This document shows, in pieces, positions 34,368 through 41,495 of a DNA stretch of 48,486 nt (position 1 is its first letter; each line of letters starts with the position of its first letter). The translations under genes were made by a program, and so were the position numbers. A model generated the notes under the pieces. The model had not been told where the DNA came from. It did no database searches and was given only the letters and a program-made list of their open reading frames with translations. Source of the DNA: an uncultured Ruminococcus sp. (lineage in GTDB: Bacteria > Bacillota > Clostridia > Oscillospirales > Acutalibacteraceae); contig CACXAO010000007.1 of the NCBI GenBank assembly GCA_902765625.1, positions 1 through 48,486 on the forward strand, given 5' to 3'.

Positions 34368-34390
34368 TTATTTTTGTTTTGGAGTATTAT
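34362..34390 (+). promoter_or_regulatory. Promoter for rsmE-mtnN, sharing its -35 with the divergent operon
   Basis: TTGCAA (34362-34367), 17-bp spacer, TATTAT (34385-34390). TTGCAA is its own reverse complement and serves both directions. Confidence 0.75.
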
Positions 34391-34424
34391 TAATATGTAT
34401 CAAAAATTTTGCGAGGTAAGGCGT

Positions 34425-35150
34425 ATGGCATGGTTTTTCTCTGAGGGAGAGATTCCCTCGGATGTATATCGTTTCAGCGGCGAAAACGCGAAGCACATCA
34501 GGGTGCTGCGGCTTCGTCAGGGCGAGGAGGTCACGATAGTCACTCCGGGCGGCGAGCAGTGCGGCGGAGTAATGGAGAGCGTGTCGGACGGGGACGTAAC
34601 GGCGCGCATAACGTCGCGCAAAAGGTGCGAAAACGAGCCTGACGTGTTCGTCACGCTGTATCAGGCGCTGCCTAAGGGCGACAAGATGGACTACATCGTG
34701 CAAAAATGCGTTGAGCTGGGAATCAGCCGCATAGTGCCTGTGCTGAGCGCGAGGTGCGTTTCGCGGCCGGACGCAAAGTCCCTCGTCAAAAAGCGCGAGA
34801 GATGGCAAAAAATCGCGCTGCAGGCGGCAATGCAGAGCCGCCGCGGAATAATTCCGCAGGTGGAGGAGTGCGTAAGCTTTGCGCAGGCGGTTGAGACGTC
34901 GAAGCAGAACGAGCGCAACATCTTTTTTTACGAGATGGGCGGCGCGCCCGTAAAGGAGATACTGACCGAAAACCCCAAAACGCTCGGAATGTTCATAGGC
35001 AGCGAGGGCGGCTTTGAGGACGGCGAGGCGGAGCTTGCGATACAGAGCGGCGCGCCTGCGGCAACGCTGGGCAGGCGTATCCTGCGTGCCGAAACAGCGC
35101 CGTTGGCAGCGCTCTCGATAATAATGTACCAGACAGACAATTTTTCGTGA
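34425..35150 (+). CDS. rsmE: 16S rRNA (uracil1498-N3)-methyltransferase
   Basis: Methylates U1498 near the decoding centre using S-adenosylmethionine. The 241-aa protein has an N-terminal PUA-like domain (FSGENAKHIRVLRLRQGEEV) and a SPOUT methyltransferase domain with the trefoil-knot motifs KGDKMDYIVQKCVELG, IGSEGGFEDGE and LGRRILRAETA. ATG 34425 has GAGGTAAGG upstream; the open frame to 34356 lacks a site. The nucleosidase gene begins 14 bp later, which fits since that enzyme removes S-adenosylhomocysteine, the product of methylation. Confidence 0.96.
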   Translation: MAWFFSEGEIPSDVYRFSGENAKHIRVLRLRQGEEVTIVTPGGEQCGGVMESVSDGDVTARITSRKRCENEPDVFVTLYQALPKGDKMDYIVQKCVELGISRIVPVLSARCVSRPDAKSLVKKRERWQKIALQAAMQSRRGIIPQVEECVSFAQAVETSKQNERNIFFYEMGGAPVKEILTENPKTLGMFIGSEGGFEDGEAELAIQSGAPAATLGRRILRAETAPLAALSIIMYQTDNFS

Positions 35151-35164
35151 TAAGGAGAAGTAAG

Positions 35165-35860
35165 ATGATTGGAATAATCTGCGCAATGCAGCTCGAGGCG
35201 GACGGAATTATCGCGCTTTCGGAGAACGTAAAGGAAACCCAAATCGGCGGAATGAAATTCTACACCGCCGCGCTTCACGGCAGGGAGTTTGTGCTTGTTG
35301 TCTGCGGCGAGGGAAAGGTCAACGCCGCAATGTGCACCGCGACGCTTATCCGCGAGTACAGCCCGAGCCTGATTATAAACAGCGGCGTGGCAGGCGCGCT
35401 TTCGCCCATCGTCAGCGTCGGCGACATCGTAGTCGGCAGCAAGGCGATCGAGCACGACATGAACTGCACGGCGCTGGGCTACAAGCAGGGCGAGCTGAAC
35501 CTGCCCGGCAAGGGACTCTGTATGTATTTTGACTGCGACAAGACCGCCGCCACAAGGCTCACGCTGATTTGCAGGGAACTGCCCGACACACGCGTTGCGC
35601 AGGGCATAATCGCAAGCGGCGACGTGTTTATTTCAGACCGCAAAAAGCGGCTTTTGCTCAACGACCGATTCGGTGCGGTTGCCTGCGAGATGGAGGGAGC
35701 CGCGATAGGTCACGTATGCCGCGCGTTCGAAGTACCGTTCGTTATCCTGCGCGCGATTTCAGACGACCTCGACGAGAACAAAGGCGTGGACTTTAAGAAG
35801 TTCTGCCAAATAGCAGCCGACAAGACCGTCACCGTGCTCGGGAAGTTTTTGAGTGAGTAG
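35165..35860 (+). CDS. mtnN: 5'-methylthioadenosine/S-adenosylhomocysteine nucleosidase
   Basis: Cleaves SAH and methylthioadenosine to adenine plus the thioribose compound, relieving inhibition of methyltransferases. The 231-aa size is normal. The catalytic Glu sits in ICAMQLEADG and the catalytic Asp in AISDDLDENKG, with NSGVAGAL and the substrate-binding CEMEGAAIGHV block between them. AAGGAG lies 6 nt before ATG 35165. It is co-directional with rsmE at a 14-bp distance. Downstream is a complete MITE-like element rather than a clear terminator. Confidence 0.95.
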   Translation: MIGIICAMQLEADGIIALSENVKETQIGGMKFYTAALHGREFVLVVCGEGKVNAAMCTATLIREYSPSLIINSGVAGALSPIVSVGDIVVGSKAIEHDMNCTALGYKQGELNLPGKGLCMYFDCDKTAATRLTLICRELPDTRVAQGIIASGDVFISDRKKRLLLNDRFGAVACEMEGAAIGHVCRAFEVPFVILRAISDDLDENKGVDFKKFCQIAADKTVTVLGKFLSE

Positions 35861-35877
35861 TTTGTCAGAGCGGTACG

Positions 35878-36076
35878 AAAGCCTCCCTTAGTAAGGGAGG
35901 CGGCGCGGCGTTTACGCTGTGACGGAGGATTTACCCGGCAGGTGTTTTCCGAAATTTGAGAACGATTCCCGATAAATCACAGCGTTTGTTTACATCAACA
36001 AAATCGGTTTGGCATACGGCGCGGTGCATAAATCCTCAGTCAGCTTCGCTGACAGCTCCTTTACTAAAGGAGCCTT
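35878..36076. repeat. MITE-like element, complete copy (copy 3)
   Basis: Left end AAAGCCTCCCTTAGTAAGGG, right end CTCCTTTACTAAAGGAGCCT. The interior (CCCGGCAGGTGTTTTCCG ... AAATCGGTTTGGCA) matches copies 2 and 4. It lies in the convergent gap between mtnN and the lipid kinase gene. Confidence 0.9.
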
Positions 36077-36084
36077 GAGCCGTC

Positions 36085-36118
36085 AAAAAAGCCCTTTCCG
36101 CTTTGGAAAGGACCTTTT
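36085..36118 (-). terminator. Terminator of the plsC-lipid kinase operon (minus strand)
   Basis: AAAAGGTCCTTTCC and GGAAAGGGCTTTTTT form a stem around AAAGC on the minus strand, ending in a T tract. Confidence 0.85.
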
Positions 36119-36119
36119 A

Positions 36120-36980
36120 CTATTCTGCCGTGATTACCTCGTATTCTCTCACGTTGAGAACGGTCTCACCGTCGATTTGCAGCGCGACGGGTCGGTCGAA
36201 CGCCACCTTAACGCGGTTGCTCACGATCGTCTTTACCATTTTTGTCTTGTTTACGTGCTCGCCCTTGAAGATAGACGGGAACGCCGCGAGGGTGCCTATC
36301 TTGCCTTTGCCGTACATGACCATCGTGGTCACGGTGTGGTTGGGGTTGAGGCGGTTCTGTTCGGGGGTCGCCATCATGCCGCCGCCGTAGTATCTGCCGT
36401 TCATCGTGGGCGCAAGCCACGCCTTGTTAAAGCTGAGGGTCTCGCCGTTCGCCGTAATCGTCGCCTTGGTGGGCTTGTAGTGGAGCAGCAGTCCCTTGAT
36501 GGCAATCGAGGTGTAGTTGATCGGCTTTCCGATGCCCTTTGAGCGCTGACGGTCGCCCTCCTCGCAGCAGTAGCCGTCGATTCCGTAGCCGATGCCGTTG
36601 ATGAACTTCTTGCGCATTCCGTTGACGATCACGGTGGGCAGCTTGACTATGTAGTCGTTTATCAGAACGGGACCGTCGCCGGTGCTTTTGCCGAGGTCTG
36701 TCCAGAAGTCGTTGCCGCTGCCGGTGGGGTAGTAGTAGATGCGGTTTTCGACCGCGTCGCAGTCGATTTCGTTGACAAGGAAGTTCAGCGTGCCGTCGCC
36801 GCCGCAGAGCACCACCTCGTCCTCGGGCGAGATGCTGTCGAAAAGCTCGCGGTAGGTGGAAAACTCGTTCACCTCTTTATAAACAAGCTCCTTCTGCGTC
36901 CAGATCTCCTTGATTTTGAACGCGCCTGTCGCGCCGTTATTGTTGTTTGATTTTTTGTTGTAGATAACGTAGGTTTTCAT
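36120..36980 (-). CDS. Diacylglycerol/lipid kinase family protein (YegS/DgkB-like)
   Basis: Phosphorylates a membrane lipid such as diacylglycerol, or a related lipid, with ATP. The 286-aa protein shows the catalytic-domain signature VVLCGGDGTLNFLVNEI and the PTGSGNDFW nucleotide-binding turn, with the beta-sandwich C-terminal domain following. The N-terminus MKTYVIYNKKSNNN corresponds to the usual ivNP.aG start, though less conserved. Its ATG overlaps the plsC stop by 4 bp, so the two phospholipid genes are translationally coupled. Substrate (diacylglycerol versus undecaprenol or another lipid) is not decided by the sequence. Confidence 0.9.
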   Translation of the reverse strand: MKTYVIYNKKSNNNNGATGAFKIKEIWTQKELVYKEVNEFSTYRELFDSISPEDEVVLCGGDGTLNFLVNEIDCDAVENRIYYYPTGSGNDFWTDLGKSTGDGPVLINDYIVKLPTVIVNGMRKKFINGIGYGIDGYCCEEGDRQRSKGIGKPINYTSIAIKGLLLHYKPTKATITANGETLSFNKAWLAPTMNGRYYGGGMMATPEQNRLNPNHTVTTMVMYGKGKIGTLAAFPSIFKGEHVNKTKMVKTIVSNRVKVAFDRPVALQIDGETVLNVREYEVITAE

Positions 36981-37723
36981 TGTTGACCGCCTCTCAGATT
37001 TTTATTCATAATCTCGGCTACCCTCTCTCCGATCGCCGATGTTTTCATGCTCTTAACCTCGTCTGCCGGGAGAACGGCGAGAACGTCAAGCTCAACGCGG
37101 CTGCGGTGCAGCGGAAAGTTCTTCTGGATATCGTAGGTGCCCTTTGCGGTCATGACCACTATCGGGACGTTAGCCTTCTGCGCTATTTTGAACATCGCGC
37201 CGTGAAAGGGCAGCAGCTCCTCGCCGTAATTGCGCTTGCCCTCGGGATAAACCGCCACGTTCACTTCGCCGCGCTTGAGAAGGTCGGCGGCGCGGTTGAC
37301 GGTTTTCATGGCGTTGCGCGGATTTTCGCGGTCGATCGCCATGAACAGGCAGCGGTGAATGATTCTGCCGTAAACGGGAACCTTGAAGTTCTCAGGCTTC
37401 GAGATGAACGAGAGCTGCTCCTTGCCGAACGCGTACCACGTGAGGATCGGGTCGAACTTTGAGCGGTGGTTGCATACGAGCAGGTACCTTGTATCCTTTG
37501 GCAAAAGCTCTCTGCCGGTGACCTTGACGCGGATGCGGATGAGCTTTGCGGCAACGCCGGTGGAGTTGGTCAGCAGAAACCGGTAAAAGCGGCTGTCGTG
37601 CTCGTATTCTTTGTTCATGTCAACGAACAGCCCGACGATGAACAGAAAAATAAAGTAAAGAGGACAGAACGCGATGACCGCGATGACTATCCAGAAAATA
37701 ATCCAAAAAATAACAGTTCCCAT
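36977..37723 (-). CDS. plsC: 1-acyl-sn-glycerol-3-phosphate acyltransferase (PlsC family)
   Basis: Acylates lysophosphatidic acid to phosphatidic acid at the membrane. The 248-aa protein has an N-terminal membrane helix (~7-33), the acyltransferase motif NHRSKFDP (the HxxxxD catalytic pair), and YPEGKR (motif III, EGxR type). With the overlapping lipid kinase downstream, the operon makes or recycles phosphatidic acid. A promoter with TTGACG and TATAAT stands 31-59 bp upstream. Other PlsC-family acyltransferases have different acceptors, so specificity is by family only. Confidence 0.9.
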   Translation of the reverse strand: MGTVIFWIIFWIVIAVIAFCPLYFIFLFIVGLFVDMNKEYEHDSRFYRFLLTNSTGVAAKLIRIRVKVTGRELLPKDTRYLLVCNHRSKFDPILTWYAFGKEQLSFISKPENFKVPVYGRIIHRCLFMAIDRENPRNAMKTVNRAADLLKRGEVNVAVYPEGKRNYGEELLPFHGAMFKIAQKANVPIVVMTAKGTYDIQKNFPLHRSRVELDVLAVLPADEVKSMKTSAIGERVAEIMNKNLRGGQQ

Positions 37724-37753
37724 ATTTCACGTTCCTTCACTGATGATATTATA

Positions 37754-37782
37754 ATTATATACAAAATTCGACCCAACGTCAA
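37754..37782 (-). promoter_or_regulatory. SigmaA-type promoter for plsC
   Basis: Minus strand TTGACG (37782-37777), 17-bp spacer, TATAAT (37759-37754). Confidence 0.88.
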
Positions 37783-37916
37783 CGATTTCGGCAAATAAAT
37801 ACATGATTCAAATAATGTAAATCGCTGAATAGTGCCAAAACAAATTGCCGCAGCAGTCACGATTTGTGTTGTTTAAACGAAAATAACCAAATAGGCAACG
37901 GGTTTGAGCGTGACTG

Positions 37917-37945
37917 TTGAAAAAACGACCTAATCGTGTTAAAAT
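37917..37945 (+). promoter_or_regulatory. SigmaA-type promoter for the GGDEF gene
   Basis: TTGAAA (37917-37922), 17-bp spacer, TAAAAT (37940-37945). The ~130 bp between the two divergent promoters hold nothing further that I recognise. Confidence 0.75.
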
Positions 37946-38017
37946 ATCATTACAGTAAATATTACTTTGCTGTAACCATACAATATAATACTGCGATTTA
38001 ACAGAGAGGTAATTTGC

Positions 38018-39118
38018 ATGAAGCTGAAAGAACCGCTGCTGTATTGGCTTGCGCCGGAAACCGACGCCGAGGTCAGCAAGGTGATTGACGGCAACAACCT
38101 TCGTTCGGTTCATGTTCTCAGTATGGCATTGGCGGCAATGGAATCCGTCGCGCTGGTGATATACTTCATTATGCACCTCGGCGACCTCGGCGAGCTGCCG
38201 ATAATCGACGCGCTGCTCAGGGTGTTTATTTTTATTTTGGGGAGTATAGCGGCGTGTATTTTGTCAGACAAGATGCTCGCGCCCGACGGCAGTCCGAGAA
38301 CCGGTCAGACCGCAACGAATGTAATTTTGACTCTCTATTTCCTGTTGAACGTGCTCTGGGGTATGTACGTCTCCGTAGGTCATTACAAAAAGGACGAGCA
38401 GATGGTGACCTTTTACGCTGTGCTGCTGTGCATAGTGTTCTTTTTCCGTCTGCGTCCCGTGTCGTCGGCGCTCGTAATCGGCGTGTCGTCCGTGGCGTTT
38501 TTCTGCTACCTTGAGATTGTTGTCAAGCCGGGCAAGATACAGCCTATCAACTACACGCTGTTTATTCTGCTTTTGCTTGGCGGCTCCATTGTGAGCTACC
38601 GCGTTTCGGTCAACAACATCCGTCAGAAGCTGAGGATTCAGGAGCTCAACGGAGCGCTCGAGGAAATAGCCAATCACGACAACCTGACCCGCCTCAAAAA
38701 CCGCCACGCGCTCACCCAGAATATGCCGTATTATATCGGCAAGGAAATCTGCATAGCGATGCTGGACATCAACAAGTTCAAATTTTTCAACGACACTTAC
38801 GGCCACAAAAAGGGCGACGAGATACTATGTCTTGTCGCGGACATTCTGACGCAGGCGCTCTCCGACGCGGATATCTACCGCTACGGCGGCGACGAATTTC
38901 TGATTATCGCGAAGGACTGCACTCAGGAAGCCTTCCGGCAAAAGCTTGAGGAGTGCAACGCGAATCTCGGTCACTACTCGGCGAACAAGGGCGGACTCGA
39001 ACTGAGCTTTGCCTACGGAGTCACCGCAATAACCTGTTCAGACATGAACGTTATTCAGGAATCCATATCCGAAGCCGACAAAAGACTATATGAACACAAG
39101 AAAAAAAGCTCTCGCTGA
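38018..39118 (+). CDS. Membrane-bound diguanylate cyclase (GGDEF domain)
   Basis: Makes cyclic di-GMP from two GTP. The 366-aa protein has about six membrane helices in residues ~30-196, a short linker and a GGDEF domain (~215-360) with an intact GGDEF signature at 290-294 and the metal-binding Asp in MLDINKFKFFND. No RxxD inhibitory site is present five residues before GGDEF, so product feedback may be weak. The membrane part is a plain helical bundle, possibly a ligand sensor. No EAL or PilZ gene is near. AGAGAGGT precedes the ATG; the stop codon lies inside the terminator loop. Confidence 0.92.
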   Translation: MKLKEPLLYWLAPETDAEVSKVIDGNNLRSVHVLSMALAAMESVALVIYFIMHLGDLGELPIIDALLRVFIFILGSIAACILSDKMLAPDGSPRTGQTATNVILTLYFLLNVLWGMYVSVGHYKKDEQMVTFYAVLLCIVFFFRLRPVSSALVIGVSSVAFFCYLEIVVKPGKIQPINYTLFILLLLGGSIVSYRVSVNNIRQKLRIQELNGALEEIANHDNLTRLKNRHALTQNMPYYIGKEICIAMLDINKFKFFNDTYGHKKGDEILCLVADILTQALSDADIYRYGGDEFLIIAKDCTQEAFRQKLEECNANLGHYSANKGGLELSFAYGVTAITCSDMNVIQESISEADKRLYEHKKKSSR

Positions 39119-39131
39119 GAGAGCTTTTTTT
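39101..39131 (+). terminator. Terminator overlapping the GGDEF stop codon
   Basis: AAAAAAAGCTCTC and GAGAGCTTTTTTT pair around GCTGA, which contains the stop codon. Confidence 0.9.
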
Positions 39132-39230
39132 AGTTGGTAGTTTTTAGTTGGTAGTAGGGTAGTTTTTAGTTGGTAGTAGGGTAGTATTTAGTTGGTAGTA
39201 GGGTAGTTTTTAGTTGGTAGTTGGTAGTTG
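39131..39230. repeat. AGTTGGT-type heptamer array, left arm
   Basis: AGTTGGTAGT units in a ~22-bp higher-order pattern with GTAGGGTAGTTTTT, directly behind the terminator. It is the inverted counterpart of the array at 39435-39561. Confidence 0.9.
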
Positions 39231-39236
39231 ATTTTT

Positions 39237-39415
39237 AAAGCCTCCCTTAGTAAGGGAGGTGGCGCGGCGTTTACGCCGTGACGGAGGATTTACACGGCAG
39301 GCGTTATCCAAACACAAATAACATCTCCCGATAAATCACAGCATTTGATTATCCCGGAAAAATCGGTTTGGAAGAAAGCGCGGTGCATAAATCCTCAGTC
39401 AGCTTCGCTGACAGC
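39237..39415. repeat. MITE-like element, right end replaced (copy 4)
   Basis: Left end AAAGCCTCCCTTAGTAAGGG and the full interior match copies 2 and 3. After CAGTCAGCTTCGCTGACAGC the last hairpin is replaced by the palindrome at 39410-39434. Confidence 0.9.
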
Positions 39416-39434
39416 CACAAGGGCTGTCACTACG
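39410..39434. repeat. Inverted copy of the TGACAGCC-CTTGT-GGCTGTCA palindrome
   Basis: GACAGCCACAAGGGCTGTC followed by ACTACG, the reverse complement of the 25747 copy, again abutting a heptamer array. Confidence 0.88.
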
Positions 39435-39561
39435 AACTGCCAACTACGAACTGCCAACTACGAACTACCAACTACGAACTGCCAACTACGAACTGCCAAC
39501 TACGAACTGCCAACTACGAACTGCCAACTACGAACTACCAACTACCAACTACCCAACTACC
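39435..39561. repeat. Heptamer array AACTGCC/AACTACG/AACTACC, right arm
   Basis: Eighteen consecutive units in strict 7-nt phase (one unit is 8 nt): AACTGCC and AACTACG alternate, ending in AACTACC units. Read on the other strand the units are GGCAGTT, CGTAGTT and GGTAGTT. With the left arm it makes the 492-bp convergent gap a long imperfect inverted repeat. Confidence 0.95.
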
Positions 39562-39600
39562 AAAAAAACCACCGCGCGGTAAAAACCATGCGGTGGTCAT
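39562..39600 (-). terminator. Terminator of the L,D-transpeptidase gene (minus strand)
   Basis: Minus strand ACCACCGCATGG and CCGCGCGGTGGT stem around TTTTTA, then TTTTTTT. Confidence 0.85.
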
Positions 39601-39610
39601 TTTTATGCGA

Positions 39611-41023
39611 TCAATATACGATAACGGGGGTGCCGTAGGAGGTTCTTTCGTAGAGGATCTGAACCTTGTCGTAGGGGGTGTTGACGCAGCCGTGAGAGCC
39701 GTTGCCGTTGTAGATGGTACCGCCGAAGGACGAACGCCAGCTTGCGTCGTGAATGCCGATACCGCCGTTGAAGCCCAGCCAGTAGTTGACGAAGGAAGAA
39801 TATCCGGGGCCTGTGAGGGTGGTGTTGACAGCGCGCGACGAAATGCTGTAGCGGCCGGTGGGAGTGTTGCACTCGCCGTCGTTATTGCCGGTGACAACGT
39901 CGGTGTCGAGCACCAGCTCGTTGTTCTCGTAGTACCAGAGGTGCTGCTGCGAAATGCTGATTTCTATGTAGGTGCCGCTGCCGGCTGCGGCAGAAGCGTT
40001 TTTCTCCTCAGCCGCCGAAACCTCGATAGAGCAGGTGGTGTAGGTGCCGCGAGCCTCCTTGCCCTTGCCGAGAACGTAGTAGGGTTCAACGCGGAAGGTG
40101 TAGGTGCTGCCTGCGGAGAGCTTGTCGGTGATAAAGTAGTTGCGCTCGGTGGCGTCGAGATACTCAAGCTCGTCGTCGCCCTTTGCGTAGTAGATGTTGT
40201 AGCCGGTGGCGTAGGTGTTGTAGTTCCAGCTGAGGTGAACGCGCGAAGCCTCGCTTGTGGCGATAAGGTCGGTGGGCGCGCTCATGCCGCAGACGAGCTG
40301 AAGCGTTTTGCCCTCGGAGGGGTAGTTGACGCCGTTGTAGAGGGTGCGGTTTGCGCAGACCTTGTAGGTGTAGAGAACGCCTTCCTTGACGTCGTCGTCC
40401 CTGAAGGTGGTCTTGTCGGTGTCTTTGATTTCGGAAACGAGGGTGAACGTGCCGTCCTCGACCGAGCGGTAAACGCGGTAGCTGTCAGCGCCGTCGGAAG
40501 CCGTCCATTCTATCTCCATGTCGTCGGAGCTGTGGAGCGCGTGGAGATTATCGACCTCGCCTGCCTGAGTGGCGGTTTTCTTGATCGATTCGGGGAACTC
40601 GCGGGTCTCGCCTTCGATGACCGTGTAGGGAACGATTTTTATCCAGTACTGGGTGCCGCTTTTCAGCTCGCCGATGGAAACCTCGGGTTCCTTAACGTCG
40701 TTAGCCTTGACGTAGTCCTCGGATACGTCTCTGTCGCAGATATAGACCGCGTAGCCTTCCGCCTCGTCGGCGGCGTCCCACGTAAGGTCGATGCGGTCAG
40801 GCTCGTAGCTTGTTTTCTTGATGTTGTCGATAACGCCGCGCGACTGAACAGGCAGAGCGCCGTTATCGTTAAGCGAGGCGGGCGAAACCTTAGCGAGGTC
40901 GACCGAGCGCGAAGCAACGGAGCCGGTGTTTTCGTTTGCGACGACAAAAATGCTGACGGCGGCAGCCGAAACCAGCACAACAGAGCCAAGGATTACCGAA
41001 AGGGCAATTCTTGATTTTTTCAT
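39611..41023 (-). CDS. Secreted/anchored L,D-transpeptidase with fibronectin type III domains
   Basis: Cross-links or modifies peptidoglycan through 3-3 type bonds and is insensitive to most beta-lactams (family knowledge). The 470-aa protein has an N-terminal membrane anchor or signal (~7-29), three Fn3-like domains (~70-340, each with a W/Y...Y.VY core), a short Ala/Ser linker and a C-terminal YkuD domain (~345-470). The catalytic signature is GIHDA ... SHGCVNTP with His and Cys446. The Fn3 domains probably place the catalytic domain in the wall or bind polymers. A consensus promoter stands upstream and a terminator downstream. Confidence 0.93.
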   Translation of the reverse strand: MKKSRIALSVILGSVVLVSAAAVSIFVVANENTGSVASRSVDLAKVSPASLNDNGALPVQSRGVIDNIKKTSYEPDRIDLTWDAADEAEGYAVYICDRDVSEDYVKANDVKEPEVSIGELKSGTQYWIKIVPYTVIEGETREFPESIKKTATQAGEVDNLHALHSSDDMEIEWTASDGADSYRVYRSVEDGTFTLVSEIKDTDKTTFRDDDVKEGVLYTYKVCANRTLYNGVNYPSEGKTLQLVCGMSAPTDLIATSEASRVHLSWNYNTYATGYNIYYAKGDDELEYLDATERNYFITDKLSAGSTYTFRVEPYYVLGKGKEARGTYTTCSIEVSAAEEKNASAAAGSGTYIEISISQQHLWYYENNELVLDTDVVTGNNDGECNTPTGRYSISSRAVNTTLTGPGYSSFVNYWLGFNGGIGIHDASWRSSFGGTIYNGNGSHGCVNTPYDKVQILYERTSYGTPVIVY

Positions 41024-41087
41024 AAACCTTCCTTCTCTCTCAAAAACAAAAACAAATAAACAGGTGTCTATCTTTTACATTTAATTT

Positions 41088-41117
41088 ATTATATATTATT
41101 TTGTCGCAATCTGTCAA
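41088..41117 (-). promoter_or_regulatory. SigmaA-type promoter for the L,D-transpeptidase gene
   Basis: Minus strand perfect TTGACA (41117-41112), 18-bp spacer, TATAAT (41093-41088). From here to 41337 I see no gene or signal. Confidence 0.85.
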
Positions 41118-41337
41118 TCGTTTCCGCGAAAAATTTGCATAGGAAAGCCGTTTTTATACGATGTAACAATTCCGTGCGAGGAAAACGAGGGTGTTTTTTG
41201 ACAATATGATACTGCTGCTGAGGCGGCGGATTGAAAATGCCCAAAAAAACAAGATGAATTCAGGGCGCAATGACGTAGAGTTACAAAAAATAACAATTCG
41301 GGAATGAAAAAATAGCAATATTGTTTCTTTAATTACC

Positions 41338-41366
41338 TTGTATTATCTTGAAAAAGGTGATATAAT
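41338..41366 (+). promoter_or_regulatory. SigmaA-type promoter upstream of the candidate RNA and exonuclease gene
   Basis: TTGTAT (41338-41343), 17-bp spacer, perfect TATAAT (41361-41366); start expected near 41373. Confidence 0.88.
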
Positions 41367-41372
41367 TATAAA

Positions 41373-41482
41373 GAACTAAAGGATGGCAGAACCTGATGTT
41401 CAAAACTTGCAGCATTGCCGCGTGAAGAATAAACCACAGAATGTCTTCTATAAGCAAACGCGGCGGTGCTGTTTTTCTATTT
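41373..41482 (+). ncRNA. Candidate small RNA or attenuator leader of about 110 nt
   Basis: A strong promoter leads into a segment that ends with a 14-bp stem: CAGCATTGCCGCGT (41410-41423) with ACGCGGCGGTGCTG (41458-41471), two wobbles, followed by TTTTTCTATTTT. Inside, GAAGA (41424-41428) pairs with TCTTC (41444-41448). A small GAAC/GTTC hairpin (41391-41403 region) precedes it. So the unit has a start and an intrinsic terminator 14 bp before the exonuclease ribosome binding site. It is either a stand-alone sRNA or a leader with conditional termination. I do not recognise its family; it lacks the GGAA/AGCAG core of SRP RNA. Confidence 0.55.
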
Positions 41483-41495
41483 TGAAGGAACGCTT

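Noticed and set aside
36977-37723. plsC-lipid kinase pair as the dgk/plsC of a novel lipid system
   Set aside because: Both proteins match common phospholipid enzymes with intact motifs; an overlapping pair is ordinary operon structure.
37808-38176. 122-codon minus-strand open frame before the GGDEF gene
   Set aside because: Overlaps the GGDEF promoter and its N-terminal codons, lacks a ribosome binding site and resembles no family.
39435-39561. Possible CRISPR-like array
   Set aside because: Units are contiguous 7-mers with no spacers and no cas genes are nearby.
39368-41014. 548-codon plus-strand open frame
   Set aside because: Its first part is translated heptamer repeat (ELPTTNCQLRT-like) and the rest is antisense to the L,D-transpeptidase gene, whose motifs are intact.
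41114-41296. 60-codon minus-strand open frame upstream of the L,D-transpeptidase gene
   Set aside because: It overlaps the L,D-transpeptidase promoter and shows no ribosome binding site or recognisable motif.
41373-41482. SRP RNA, 6S RNA or a known riboswitch
   Set aside because: The GGAAGGAAGCAG-type SRP core is absent, the length and closing stem do not fit 6S RNA, and no familiar riboswitch core was recognised; kept as unclassified.
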